From NCBI GenBank assembly GCA_021805025.1, contig JAJZGF010000008.1, positions 1 to 64,000 of the forward strand: a stretch of 64,000 nt of DNA, given 5' to 3'. Origin of the DNA: Acidobacteriota bacterium. Lineage in GTDB: Bacteria > Acidobacteriota > Terriglobia > Terriglobales > Acidobacteriaceae. A program made the position numbers and the translations under genes. Every line of letters starts with the position of its first letter. Position 1 is the first letter of the stretch. Under the pieces are notes generated by a model that saw nothing but the letters and a program-made list of their open reading frames with translations, was not told the origin of the DNA and did not search any database. Below are positions 36,940 through 44,926 of this stretch, in pieces.

Positions 36940-37470
36940 CTATTTGCAGCCGGTGTGGGGTTTGGTGATGACGACCTCTGTGGGGAGCCAGTCGGAGAGG
37001 CGCTTGTCATTGATCTCGGCGTCTTCGGCTCCGGGGTTGAGCGAGGAGCGGGCGAGCGCGACGGAGACCTTGACTTTGCCTTTCATGCAATAGGCGCCGG
37101 TGAGGCGGGCGAGGCCCTGGTCGGCGATGTCGAGGGTATCGGCGGAAAGCTTGCCGTCGGCTCCGGAGATGTCAAAAGGGGCCAGGATGATCTGGTTGAC
37201 GATCAGCTTGTCGGTCTTGATGCCGGAGGTGTCAAAGCGGACGACGAGAGTGGCGCGGCGCTCAAGGGCGTCAGGGTTGGCGGTGAAGCTGACGTCCGGA
37301 AGGGTGATGCCGGCGGGGTTGGGCTTGGGCGCTTTGGTGTCAAAGGCGAGGCGATAGGCAGGGCCCTTCCACTTGGGTTCGGTGGGAATGCCGGCGGTGT
37401 TGTCTGGTTTGCTGTTGCAGCCGGCGACGAGCATGAGTCCGCTGACAGCCAGCAGGATGACATTTTTCAT
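36940..37470 (-). CDS. Hypothetical lipoprotein
   Basis: 176 residues. MKNVILLAVSGLMLVAGC is a lipoprotein signal with lipobox LVAGC. The mature part is beta-rich with two further cysteines (GAYCMKG and a C-terminal TGCK), possibly a disulphide. AGGAG lies 6 bases before the ATG at 37470. I do not recognise the family. It lies 128 bases downstream of the antitoxin gene on the same strand, probably as a separate unit. Confidence 0.7.
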   Translation of the reverse strand: MKNVILLAVSGLMLVAGCNSKPDNTAGIPTEPKWKGPAYRLAFDTKAPKPNPAGITLPDVSFTANPDALERRATLVVRFDTSGIKTDKLIVNQIILAPFDISGADGKLSADTLDIADQGLARLTGAYCMKGKVKVSVALARSSLNPGAEDAEINDKRLSDWLPTEVVITKPHTGCK

Positions 37471-37598
37471 GGGGTTCTCCTGAAGGAAGAAAATGACGGG
37501 CAAGAATACCACCGCAGAGGCTGGGTTGGGTGTGACGGCAGTAAACGCGGGGAGCAACGAGGTTTTCCATCCATCGCCGGGAAGGCGCGGGATGGATG

Positions 37599-37979
37599 CT
37601 ACGAGGCTTTGCGGAGCGGCTTGCGGCGCGACGTGGATTTTTTCGCAGCGCGCTTGGGCCTGGCGGGCGCGGGCACGACGGAGAGGCGCAAGCCCATGGG
37701 CTTGAGGACGGCGACAAGGGTCTTGAGGGTGGGATTGCCCTTGGGCGAGAGCGAGCGATAGAGGGCTTCGCGGCTGAGGCCAGCACTGGCGGCGATAGCG
37801 CCGAGGCCGCCGCAGGCTTCGGCGAGGGCGCGAAGTGCGAGCAGGCCGCCAGCGCGTTCGTCTGGATTGTCGAGGGAAGCGAGGGCGAGCTTGAGGTACT
37901 CAGCGGCAAACTCGCGGTCTGCGCGGAGTTCCTCGACTACCCACTCATGATGCGGAGCGGCGCCTGCGAGGTTTTTCAT
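37599..37979 (-). CDS. Antitoxin, HigA-like addiction module antidote
   Basis: About 126 residues. The central region (about 45-100) is a helix-turn-helix: LLALRALAEACGGLGAIAA then SAGLSREALYRSLSPKGNPTLKTL, the typical pattern of the 'addiction module antidote' family. It has a lysine/arginine-rich tail (RPKRAAKKSTSRRKPLRK). Its start overlaps the toxin stop by 4 bases, with the toxin first, as in higBA systems. Confidence 0.88.
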   Translation of the reverse strand: MKNLAGAAPHHEWVVEELRADREFAAEYLKLALASLDNPDERAGGLLALRALAEACGGLGAIAASAGLSREALYRSLSPKGNPTLKTLVAVLKPMGLRLSVVPAPARPKRAAKKSTSRRKPLRKAS

Positions 37980-38299
37980 GATTGCCTCCGTTTCCAGTCT
38001 GTCCAATAGCCTTTGGCACGCTCGATATCTTTCGATTGACTGCTCTTGTCGCCGCCGCAGAGGAGGATGATCCAGTGGTCTCCATGGCGGCCGCAGTAAA
38101 TGCGATAGCCTGCTCCGGCATCGACACGCAATTCCAGCACGCCTTCGCCCACGGCTTTGGCGTCGCCAAGGCTTCCTGCTTCGAGATGGTTCAGGCGCAT
38201 GGCGATGCGGGCCTTTGCGAGCCTATCGCGCATTTGTCCAAGCCACGTGCGAAATGGGAAGGTCCCATCCTCACGTTGATAGTGGACAATTTCGAGCAC
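37976..38299 (-). CDS. Toxin, RelE/HigB-like (Gp49 family)
   Basis: 107 residues. FPFRTWLGQMRDRLAKARIAMRLNHLE and GVLELRVDAGAGYRIYCGRHG, then ILLCGGDKSSQSKDIERAKGYW (each in part) match the addiction-module killer family, probable ribosome-dependent mRNA interferases. The start is GTG at 38299. It is translationally coupled to the downstream antitoxin. A small palindrome 10 bases upstream is a likely operator. Confidence 0.88.
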   Translation of the reverse strand: MLEIVHYQREDGTFPFRTWLGQMRDRLAKARIAMRLNHLEAGSLGDAKAVGEGVLELRVDAGAGYRIYCGRHGDHWIILLCGGDKSSQSKDIERAKGYWTDWKRRQS

Positions 38300-38308
38300 G
38301 CAGTCATC

Positions 38309-38324
38309 GTAGCATAAAAGCTAC
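38309..38324. promoter_or_regulatory. Probable operator of the toxin-antitoxin module
   Basis: GTAGC-ATAAAA-GCTAC, an inverted repeat with 5-bp arms, lies 10 bases upstream of the toxin start and overlaps a possible minus-strand -10 element. Toxin-antitoxin operons are commonly repressed by their antitoxin at such sites. Confidence 0.45.
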
Positions 38325-38366
38325 AATGGGAAAGATGGGATGGTGGCAGGATGGGCTGAGGCTGTA

Positions 38367-38464
38367 GGGTGCCGGGGCTGTTTTCCCAGGTCTCAGAATC
38401 GAGACCAGGGGCACCCGGTAACCGCAGATCCTTCGGCTACGCTGTGCTTCGCTCAGGATGACAA
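38367..38464. repeat. Composite interspersed repeat between mqnC and the toxin gene
   Basis: Two parts. First, a nested hairpin: GGGTGCC (38367-38373) pairs with GGCACCC (38410-38416), enclosing CCC-A-GGTCTC / GAGACC-A-GGG around AGAATC. Second, GATCCTTCGGC ... GCTCAGGATGAC (38427-38462), a sequence I recall from many intergenic regions of Acidobacteria. Copy number cannot be checked here. It lies downstream of mqnC and may also act as its terminator. Confidence 0.5.
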
Positions 38465-38501
38465 CGCGGAGAATCGCGACGGAGTTGGCCGCTGACGCAG
38501 G

Positions 38502-39563
38502 TCAGTTCAGGAACATGGTGCGGTAGAGGGTGTCGCGCTGGACGGGCTTGAAGCCGGCGTCGCGGATGATGCGGCGGAGCTCTTCTTCGGTGGTGCAGTT
38601 GCTGGTACCCGCGGCTTTGACGACGTTCTCTTCGAGCATGACGGAGCCTACGTCGTTGCCGCCGAAGTGGAGGCCGAGCTCGAGGACCTTGAGACCCTGC
38701 GTGACCCAACTGGCCTGCACGTTCTCGATGTTGTCGAGATAGAGGCGGGAGATGGCGAGGGTCTTGAGGTATTCGACGGAGGTGGCCTCGTCCCAGCCGC
38801 GGCCGCCGAGGGCGGTGTTGTGGGGCTGGAAGCTCCAGGGGATGAAGGCCGTGAAGCCGCCGGTCTCTTCCTGCAGGCGGCGCACGACTTCAAAATGGTT
38901 GACGCGCTGGTCGAAGGTTTCGCCGACGCCGAACATCATGGTGGCGGTGGTCCTCATGCCGAGCTGGTGGGCGGTGCGATGGACGCTGACCCAGTCCTCG
39001 GTGCGGCACTTGAGGCGCGCGATGCGGAAGCGGACGTCGTCGTCGAGGATCTCAGCGCCGCCGCCGGGGATGGAGTCGAGGCCGGCGTCGCGGAGGCGGG
39101 CGATGGTGGTGCGGAGGTCGAGGTTGCTGTACTCGGCGATGGCGAGGACTTCCGAGGCGGACAGGCAGTGAAGCCAGATCTGCGGGAAGCGTTGCTTGAT
39201 GCCGCGGAAGAGCGACTCGAACCAGTCGATTTTGAGGTCGGGGTGGATGCCGCCCTGCATGAGCACGCCGGTGCCGCCCATCTCGACGGTTTCGGCGATC
39301 TTCTCGTAGATCTTCTCGAAGTCGAGGATATAGCCTTCGGCGGCCCTTGGGTCGCTTTTTCCAGGTTTTGGGAGCGGGCGGTAGAAGGCGCAGAAGGTGC
39401 AGTACTCGGTGCAGAAGTTGGTGTAGTTGATGTTGCGATCAATGATGTAGGTGACGACGCCTTCGGGGTGCAGGCGGCGGCGGACGGCGTCCGCCTCAAA
39501 GCCAAGGCCGATGAGGTCAGGGGATTGAAAATGATCGAGGGCCTGCTGGCGGTTGAGCGTCAT
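38502..39563 (-). CDS. mqnC: Cyclic dehypoxanthinyl futalosine synthase
   Basis: A 353-residue radical SAM enzyme of the futalosine menaquinone route. The cluster motif is CTEYCTFCAFYR (C-x3-C-x2-C), preceded by RNINYTNF, as in MqnC. GGTGVLMQGGIHPDLK, SIPGGGAEIL, TTATMMFGVGE and SFQPHNTALGG are further family blocks. MqnC makes the spiro-cyclic ring of cyclic de-hypoxanthine futalosine. No other mqn gene is adjacent, but the MqnP-like prenyltransferase at 4.7 kb fits the same pathway. Confidence 0.93.
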   Translation of the reverse strand: MTLNRQQALDHFQSPDLIGLGFEADAVRRRLHPEGVVTYIIDRNINYTNFCTEYCTFCAFYRPLPKPGKSDPRAAEGYILDFEKIYEKIAETVEMGGTGVLMQGGIHPDLKIDWFESLFRGIKQRFPQIWLHCLSASEVLAIAEYSNLDLRTTIARLRDAGLDSIPGGGAEILDDDVRFRIARLKCRTEDWVSVHRTAHQLGMRTTATMMFGVGETFDQRVNHFEVVRRLQEETGGFTAFIPWSFQPHNTALGGRGWDEATSVEYLKTLAISRLYLDNIENVQASWVTQGLKVLELGLHFGGNDVGSVMLEENVVKAAGTSNCTTEEELRRIIRDAGFKPVQRDTLYRTMFLN

Positions 39564-39616
39564 AGGTTGATTTTACCAATTCGCGGATGTTCGGTCAGCC
39601 CGCTGGGCCGTGGGGG

Positions 39617-39802
39617 CTATTTGGGTTGGGTTTTGCGGAAGAGAAAGAGGCCGCGGGTGTGTACGGGCTCACGGCGGGTACGCGAGAGGTTGGAGGCGGT
39701 GGAGATGCCGCTGAAGAGGACGAAAAAATCCCAGAAGGCGCGCAAGTGGTCGCGAAGGGAGCGTGGGCCGATGGGGGAAGAACGTGGGCGAACGGAAAGC
39801 AT
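39617..39802 (-). CDS. Possible small basic protein
   Basis: A 61-codon frame from ATG 39802, extendable to 39844. Its codons end mostly in C or G, like true genes of this genome, and the translation has a hydrophobic centre (FWDFFVLFSGIS) flanked by basic residues. No family is recognised and the ribosome-binding site is weak. It lies between cytochrome c and mqnC on the same strand. Uncertain. Confidence 0.35.
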   Translation of the reverse strand: MLSVRPRSSPIGPRSLRDHLRAFWDFFVLFSGISTASNLSRTRREPVHTRGLFLFRKTQPK

Positions 39803-40009
39803 ATCTCTGTCTATTGGAGACCAGCGGGCCGCCGCGGGTTGCATTTTCTGCTGGCGCGGCGGCGTGGCGGGTTACCTGGGCTGCTGTTTTTCCGATGCTG
39901 GACGCGGCGCCGGCTTTTTGTTTGGGCTGGAAATGCCCATGCTCATGAGAAAGAAGCGCAGACCTTTGCGAAGTGCTTCAAGCATGATGAATTTCCTTCT
40001 GCGGCGGGG

Positions 40010-40573
40010 CTACTTTGCTGCGGCAGCGCGGGGCGGTGCAGGCGAAGGTGCGGGAGCGCGCAGCAGGTCGAGCGCGGCCGGCGGCAGGGGTTTGTCCGCG
40101 TTGGCGAGCAGCAGAGCGACCTGCCACATTTCAGTGTCGGTGAGCTGCTTTTTGTAGGAAGGCATGCCTGTAAGGCGAATGCCATTGGCGACCTTCCAGT
40201 AGGTTTCGCCTGGGGGGTCGTCGCTGACGCCGACGACGGTGCCGTTGTGGTGCTTTTGCCAGAGCGGCGGCGCGTCGGGGAACATGTTTTTGCCAATTTC
40301 AGAGGGCTGGCCGTAGACGCCGTGGCAGAAGGCGCACTTGTCGGCGTAGATGTGTGCGCCGGCGATGAAGTTATCGCCTGAGGGCTGGATGGGCGGCTGG
40401 GCAATCATTTCGCGGTCGATGCGGGCGTTGAGCGGGATATGGGTGAGCTGCCGCTCGAAGGGAAAGGGCTGATCATCGACGGCGACGGGGATGTTGCCAA
40501 ATTTGAAGTAGACGAGGCCGGCGACGGGCACTAAAAGCAGCCCGAGGATAATCCCAAGCAGGATGCGTGACAT
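40010..40573 (-). CDS. Membrane-anchored monohaem cytochrome c
   Basis: 187 residues. An N-terminal uncleaved helix (ILLGIILGLLLVPVAGLVYF) is followed by a cytochrome c domain with one haem motif KCAFCHG (C-x2-C-H) near residue 80 and the axial methionine in IRLTGMPSYKKQLTD. The tail is Pro/Ala-rich. GGAGG lies 11 bases upstream of the ATG at 40573. It is probably an electron carrier on the periplasmic side of the membrane; no oxidase genes are adjacent. Confidence 0.88.
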   Translation of the reverse strand: MSRILLGIILGLLLVPVAGLVYFKFGNIPVAVDDQPFPFERQLTHIPLNARIDREMIAQPPIQPSGDNFIAGAHIYADKCAFCHGVYGQPSEIGKNMFPDAPPLWQKHHNGTVVGVSDDPPGETYWKVANGIRLTGMPSYKKQLTDTEMWQVALLLANADKPLPPAALDLLRAPAPSPAPPRAAAAK

Positions 40574-40824
40574 GAACGGTGAAACCTCCGTGGACTTCAA
40601 TCGTAGAGCATGGGAGCGCCGGGTTGCGCCGGAATGGGTGATTTCGGGTGAAAAAATGAGGTGATTCGCCTGGATGGACGCGGTGCGCGCGCAGCCAAGG
40701 GGCGGCGGATGCGTCCAAGTTGAGTGTGGGGTCGCCCGCAAGGCAGTTCAAGATGATTTAATACCTAATGGGGGAGCGCTTCATAGCGGGTGCTTCCGTA
40801 ACGTTGTGGAGGGTTCCCGAAAGC

Positions 40825-41580
40825 ATGGTTTTATTCCGCCGTTTTGTGTTTTTGCTGGCGCTGGTGTTGCCGGCCGCCGTGGTGGTACACGGGGAGAGTA
40901 CGGATTCGAGCAGCAGCTCGTCGCTCGACGGGCAGCAGGAGAGCCAGGCCCAGCCGCCTGCGGGTGCTGCGACCCAGCCGCAGATGAGCGTGCAGGAGCG
41001 CATCCGGCTGCGGCGCGCGCAGCGGCAGGCGCAGACGATCCACGACACGTACTCACCTAAGTGGGAGGCGTTTCTCGGCACTGACTATCTGCGTTTTACG
41101 CCGGGGCCGGACAAGGAGCGCGTGGCCTATTACGGGTGGGACACGGGGCTGACCCGGTATCTGACCGAGCGGCTGGGTGTGACGGCCGATATGCGCGGCT
41201 ACTATGGCACAGCGTATGTGGGACTTAACTTTGCCGCGATTACGCGGCCTGCAATCAGCGAGTACGGAATGCTGATGGGGCCGACGTACAGGGTGTATCT
41301 GCGTCCCAAATACTCGGTTTCAGCGCGTGTGCTGGGCGGTGCTACGCTGGGGAATTTCTCGAGCGATACGAACGGATTTGGCAGCACAGCTCTGGGGCTT
41401 TATCCGGACGGCTATACCTACGCGGTGGATCCTGGCCTGATCGGCGAGGCGAATGTCAGCCCGGACCTGTCGTTGCGGGTTGGCGGCGAGTATTATCTGA
41501 CGGGCTTCGGCTCGTCCTTTCAGCACAGTTTTGGCTATACGGTGGGGTTTGTGTATCGCTTCGGCAACAAAATGAAGTAA
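40825..41580 (+). CDS. Outer-membrane beta-barrel protein
   Basis: 251 residues. Signal peptide (FVFLLALVLPAAVVVHG), then a Ser/Gln-rich linker and a helix rich in Arg and Gln (ERIRLRRAQRQAQTIHD). The rest is an amphipathic strand-rich barrel with many aromatic residues (YYGWDTGLTRYLTERLG, YTVGFVYRFGNKMK). GGAGGG precedes the ATG at 40825; an upstream in-frame ATG at 40768 is less likely. Function unknown. A hairpin follows. Confidence 0.75.
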   Translation: MVLFRRFVFLLALVLPAAVVVHGESTDSSSSSSLDGQQESQAQPPAGAATQPQMSVQERIRLRRAQRQAQTIHDTYSPKWEAFLGTDYLRFTPGPDKERVAYYGWDTGLTRYLTERLGVTADMRGYYGTAYVGLNFAAITRPAISEYGMLMGPTYRVYLRPKYSVSARVLGGATLGNFSSDTNGFGSTALGLYPDGYTYAVDPGLIGEANVSPDLSLRVGGEYYLTGFGSSFQHSFGYTVGFVYRFGNKMK

Positions 41581-41613
41581 TACCAGGCGATGCCCGTTCT
41601 TCATTGATTGCTC

Positions 41614-41644
41614 ATCCTTTCCGCGGCAAGGCTGCGGAAAGGAT
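41614..41644 (+). terminator. Hairpin terminator after the barrel gene
   Basis: ATCCTTTCCGC (41614-41624) and GCGGAAAGGAT (41634-41644) pair perfectly around a 9-base loop, 33 bases after the stop. Only a short T stretch follows. Confidence 0.55.
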
Positions 41645-41711
41645 TTGAGCGCATCGGCGGAAGGTCTGCGACTTTCGGTTCCCATCCAGAAAAATCCAGG
41701 GCAAAACTGTC

Positions 41712-41741
41712 TTGACATTCGATGAAGGCTGTGGCTATACT
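41712..41741 (+). promoter_or_regulatory. Near-consensus sigma-70 promoter of the xylanase gene
   Basis: TTGACA (41712-41717) and TATACT (41736-41741) are separated by 18 bases. The expected start of transcription, near 41748, falls inside the inverted repeat at 41744-41777. Confidence 0.7.
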
Positions 41742-41743
41742 CG

Positions 41744-41777
41744 CGGCGCTTGAGTAAATCGAATTACTCAAGCGCCG
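41744..41777. promoter_or_regulatory. Perfect 14-bp inverted repeat at the xylanase transcription start
   Basis: CGGCGCTTGAGTAA (41744-41757) and TTACTCAAGCGCCG (41764-41777) flank ATCGAA. Placed directly after a strong -10 box, it is well positioned as a repressor operator; alternatively it forms a 5' hairpin in the mRNA. Confidence 0.65.
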
Positions 41778-41843
41778 AGCGGTACGCCCGGAGTGCCTGC
41801 GTCGCGGGCATAGGTTGGTGTGCGCCCAAAGGGAGAGTGTGCG

Positions 41844-44831
41844 ATGGTCCAGATAGCGCAGGAGTTTTCGTGGGCCCGTGTTGCGGCCAAGGATGTTTCG
41901 CTCAGGATTCGTTCCTTTGCCTGGGTTTTGATCTTTCTGCTGATGCCCCTGGCGATGCGGCTGAATGCCCAGACGGTGGCGACGTACAGCTTTGAGGATG
42001 GCGGGGCAGACGGGTGGAGCTCGTTCAACGGGGCAACGGCCCCGGCGGCGACGAACCTGACGGCGTATGCAGGCACGTATAGCCTGGCAACGACCACGGG
42101 CGCGAGCGGACAGGGCGGGCCATCGCTTGTTGTGACCCCGTTGCTGCAGGCCGGCGCTCAGTACACGATTACCGGATGGGTGAAGCTGGCGAGCGGCGAA
42201 GCGGCGAGCAACGCGAATTTCACCGTGCGGCGCAGCGATGCGAGTTGCAGCGGCGGTACGTGCTACGACACGATCGGGAGCTACAAGGTAGCGGTGACGG
42301 ACTCGGGATGGGCGCAGATTGGCGGCAGCTATACCGTGAGCGCGACGGAGACGGGGATGACGCTGTACGCGCAACTGGTGGGCGCGACGACGGCGCAGAC
42401 GTTTTATCTGGACGATGTGGTGATTACGGAAACGGCTCCGCCGCCGGGCGGAACGCCGATCGCCACGTACACCTTTGCCGATGGCGGGACGGATGGATGG
42501 TTTGCGTTCGGCTCGGCAACGTTGACGAACGCCGCTCCGCCGACGGCTGACCCGAATGGCGACACGCACAGCCTGCTGGTGACAAACCGGACTTCCGGTT
42601 ACATGGGACCCGCGCTGAATCTGCTAAGCGTGCCGAATGTGGTGGCCGGCGCAACATATCAGGTGACGGCCTATGTGCTGCTGGCCGCGGCGGACGCGAC
42701 GAATCCGACGGCAACGATTTCAACCAAGACGACGGACTGCGCGACATCGGGTGCGTACAGCAACATTGCTACGTCAGGGCCGCTGTCGAGCGCGGTATGG
42801 ACGAAGGTGCAGGGTACGTTCAGCTTCAGCAATTTGCCGGGACCGCCGACGGGGCTGACGCTTTACATTCAATCGAGCAGCGCCACGGATTCGTTCTACA
42901 TCAGCGATGTGACGATCGGGCAGCTTGCGCCACCGCCCCCCACGCCGAGCCAGCAGGACAACACGGGAATTTCGAGCACGTTTGAAGATGGAGGGACGGA
43001 TGGATGGAGTTCGCGCTCGGGCAAGTCGAGCGTAACGAACTCGACGGCAGCGGCGCACACGGGTACGCACAGCTTGCTGACAACGGGACGCATTGCGAAC
43101 TGGGACGGCCCGCAGATCAGCGTGAGCGACAAGATGTATCCGGGCAGCGTGTACAACCTGAGCGCATGGGTGATGCTGACGCCGGCGGACGGCACGAGCC
43201 ACGTGATCAACATGAGCCTGCAGACGACGCTGAGCGGGAACACAAGCTATCCCAGCATTACAGGGTATCCGGGCGTGACGGTGGCGGCAGATGGGCAATG
43301 GCACCAGATCAGCGCGATGGGCTACAACATGGCGAACAGCTATGACACGGGTCAGGCGAGCCTGTACCTGCAGACGGTGCCTTCCTCCGGCAACGATCTG
43401 GTGTCGTTCTACCTGGACGATTTCCAGTTGACGTATGTTCCGCCGGCGGTGATTCAGAGTAACATTCCGTCGATCTACAAGACGCTGGCGCAGTTCTTCC
43501 CGGTGGGCGCGGCGACAGATATGAGCGACATCAGCGGGCCGCATGCGCAGTTGCTGACGATGCACTTCAACAGCATGACGCCTGGCAACGATCTGAAGTG
43601 GAGTTCAGTGGAATCGTCCAAGGGCTCGTTCGACTACACGAACGGCGATGCTCTGGTGGGCGAGGCGGTGTGCGCGGGGATGCGCGTGCGCGGGCAGAAC
43701 CTGGTGTGGTCCACGGCAGCGCAGACGCCATCGTATGCGACGGGCGACGGCACGAACTCGGCGGCGAATCAGGCGGTGGTGACGGCGAATATCCAGGAGC
43801 ATATCCAGAACGAGGTGCAGCACTTCGGGACCAAGGTGTACGCGTGGGATGTGGTGAATGAGCCGCTGGATCCGAGTCAGCCCGACTGCCTGGAGCACGG
43901 GCCATTCTATCAGGTGCTGGGCAAGAGCTACATCGACGTTGCGCTGGAGGCCGCGCGGCAGTATGCGCCGGCAGGGACCAAGCTCTTCATCAATGAGTAC
44001 AGCACGAGCGATCCGGCGCGGCTGGCGTGTCTTGTGAAAGTCGTCAGCGATCTGCGCGCGCGCGGGATTCCGTTGGATGGCGTGGGGCACGAGATGCACA
44101 ACGCGATCAACTATCCCGCGGTGAGCGCGATGTCGAACGCGATTGACACAATGGCGGACAACTTCCCCGGCCTGGACCAGCAGGTGACGGAGTTCGACAT
44201 GAGCGTGTACAACGCCGGCGATAAAACTTCAAACTACGGAAACAACATTCCGCCGGCTGTACTGGCCGAGCAGGGATGGCTCTACAAGCAGACGTTCGAC
44301 CTGTTCCGGCTCTGGAGCGGCAAGATCAGCGCGGTGACGCTGTGGGGCATGGCGGATGACGATACGTGGCTGGACAGCTTCCCGGTGGTGCGGACGGATT
44401 ATCCGCTGCCGTTCGACATGCAACTGCAGGCCAAGCCGGCGTACTGGGGGATTGTCGATCCGACGCAACTGCCGGGCTACGGGATGACGTTTGCCATCAC
44501 GAGCACCGCGACTACGCAGGACCAGCGCATCCTGACGGTTACGGCGACGAACGGTGACGTGGGTCCGGCGTATGCGACGCAGCTGAACGGCATCACCTTT
44601 ACGCAGTTGACGAAACCGGCCTGCACGCCACAGGTGGTTTCGCCGACGAGCTTCCCGGTGGTGCTGGGCGATATTGCCACGGGCGGCACGGCGAGCGCGT
44701 CGTTCACAGTGAGCATTGTTGGATGCAATCCGAATGCGGAGTTCACTGTGAGCGTTCCGTGGAGCTCGGCGGTGTATGACACCGGAACAGCGACGCAGAC
44801 GATGAACTTCAACCGCGGTGCACAGCAGTAA
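41844..44831 (+). CDS. Secreted GH10 endo-1,4-beta-xylanase with three CBM4/9-like modules
   Basis: About 995 residues. A signal sequence (AWVLIFLLMPLAMRLNAQ) precedes three tandem beta-sandwich modules (about 45-180, 190-330, 345-495), each opening with a variant of T-x-FxDGGxDGW and ending in a YLDDVVI/YISDVTI/YLDDFQL strand, typical of CBM4/9. The GH10 barrel (about 505-860) has HFNSMTPGNDLKWSS, the acid/base glutamate in WDVVNEP, INEYS, the nucleophile in TEFDMS and VTLWGMADDDTWLD. A C-terminal Ig-like domain of about 120 residues with two cysteines is unassigned. It would cut xylan outside the cell. The ATG at 41844 follows GGGAG. Confidence 0.93.
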   Translation: MVQIAQEFSWARVAAKDVSLRIRSFAWVLIFLLMPLAMRLNAQTVATYSFEDGGADGWSSFNGATAPAATNLTAYAGTYSLATTTGASGQGGPSLVVTPLLQAGAQYTITGWVKLASGEAASNANFTVRRSDASCSGGTCYDTIGSYKVAVTDSGWAQIGGSYTVSATETGMTLYAQLVGATTAQTFYLDDVVITETAPPPGGTPIATYTFADGGTDGWFAFGSATLTNAAPPTADPNGDTHSLLVTNRTSGYMGPALNLLSVPNVVAGATYQVTAYVLLAAADATNPTATISTKTTDCATSGAYSNIATSGPLSSAVWTKVQGTFSFSNLPGPPTGLTLYIQSSSATDSFYISDVTIGQLAPPPPTPSQQDNTGISSTFEDGGTDGWSSRSGKSSVTNSTAAAHTGTHSLLTTGRIANWDGPQISVSDKMYPGSVYNLSAWVMLTPADGTSHVINMSLQTTLSGNTSYPSITGYPGVTVAADGQWHQISAMGYNMANSYDTGQASLYLQTVPSSGNDLVSFYLDDFQLTYVPPAVIQSNIPSIYKTLAQFFPVGAATDMSDISGPHAQLLTMHFNSMTPGNDLKWSSVESSKGSFDYTNGDALVGEAVCAGMRVRGQNLVWSTAAQTPSYATGDGTNSAANQAVVTANIQEHIQNEVQHFGTKVYAWDVVNEPLDPSQPDCLEHGPFYQVLGKSYIDVALEAARQYAPAGTKLFINEYSTSDPARLACLVKVVSDLRARGIPLDGVGHEMHNAINYPAVSAMSNAIDTMADNFPGLDQQVTEFDMSVYNAGDKTSNYGNNIPPAVLAEQGWLYKQTFDLFRLWSGKISAVTLWGMADDDTWLDSFPVVRTDYPLPFDMQLQAKPAYWGIVDPTQLPGYGMTFAITSTATTQDQRILTVTATNGDVGPAYATQLNGITFTQLTKPACTPQVVSPTSFPVVLGDIATGGTASASFTVSIVGCNPNAEFTVSVPWSSAVYDTGTATQTMNFNRGAQQ

Positions 44832-44846
44832 GCGCCGAGAAGACTG

Positions 44847-44908
44847 CAGGCTCCCCATGACGTGGCCCGAATGCGGGTGGGCGATGGTCGTGGGGAGCCT
44901 GATTTTTT
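44847..44908 (+). terminator. Rho-independent terminator of the xylanase gene
   Basis: A 15-bp stem with one U-G pair (44847-44861 with 44887-44901; core CAGGCTCCCC/GGGGAGCCTG) is followed by A and a run of six T (44903-44908). Confidence 0.85.
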
Positions 44909-44926
44909 GCGCGGCTGCGAGCGGCG

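Noticed and set aside
38667-40157. 496-codon plus-strand frame across mqnC and cytochrome c
   Set aside because: It is low-complexity Gly/Glu/Ala-rich translation antisense to two clear genes, with no ribosome-binding site.
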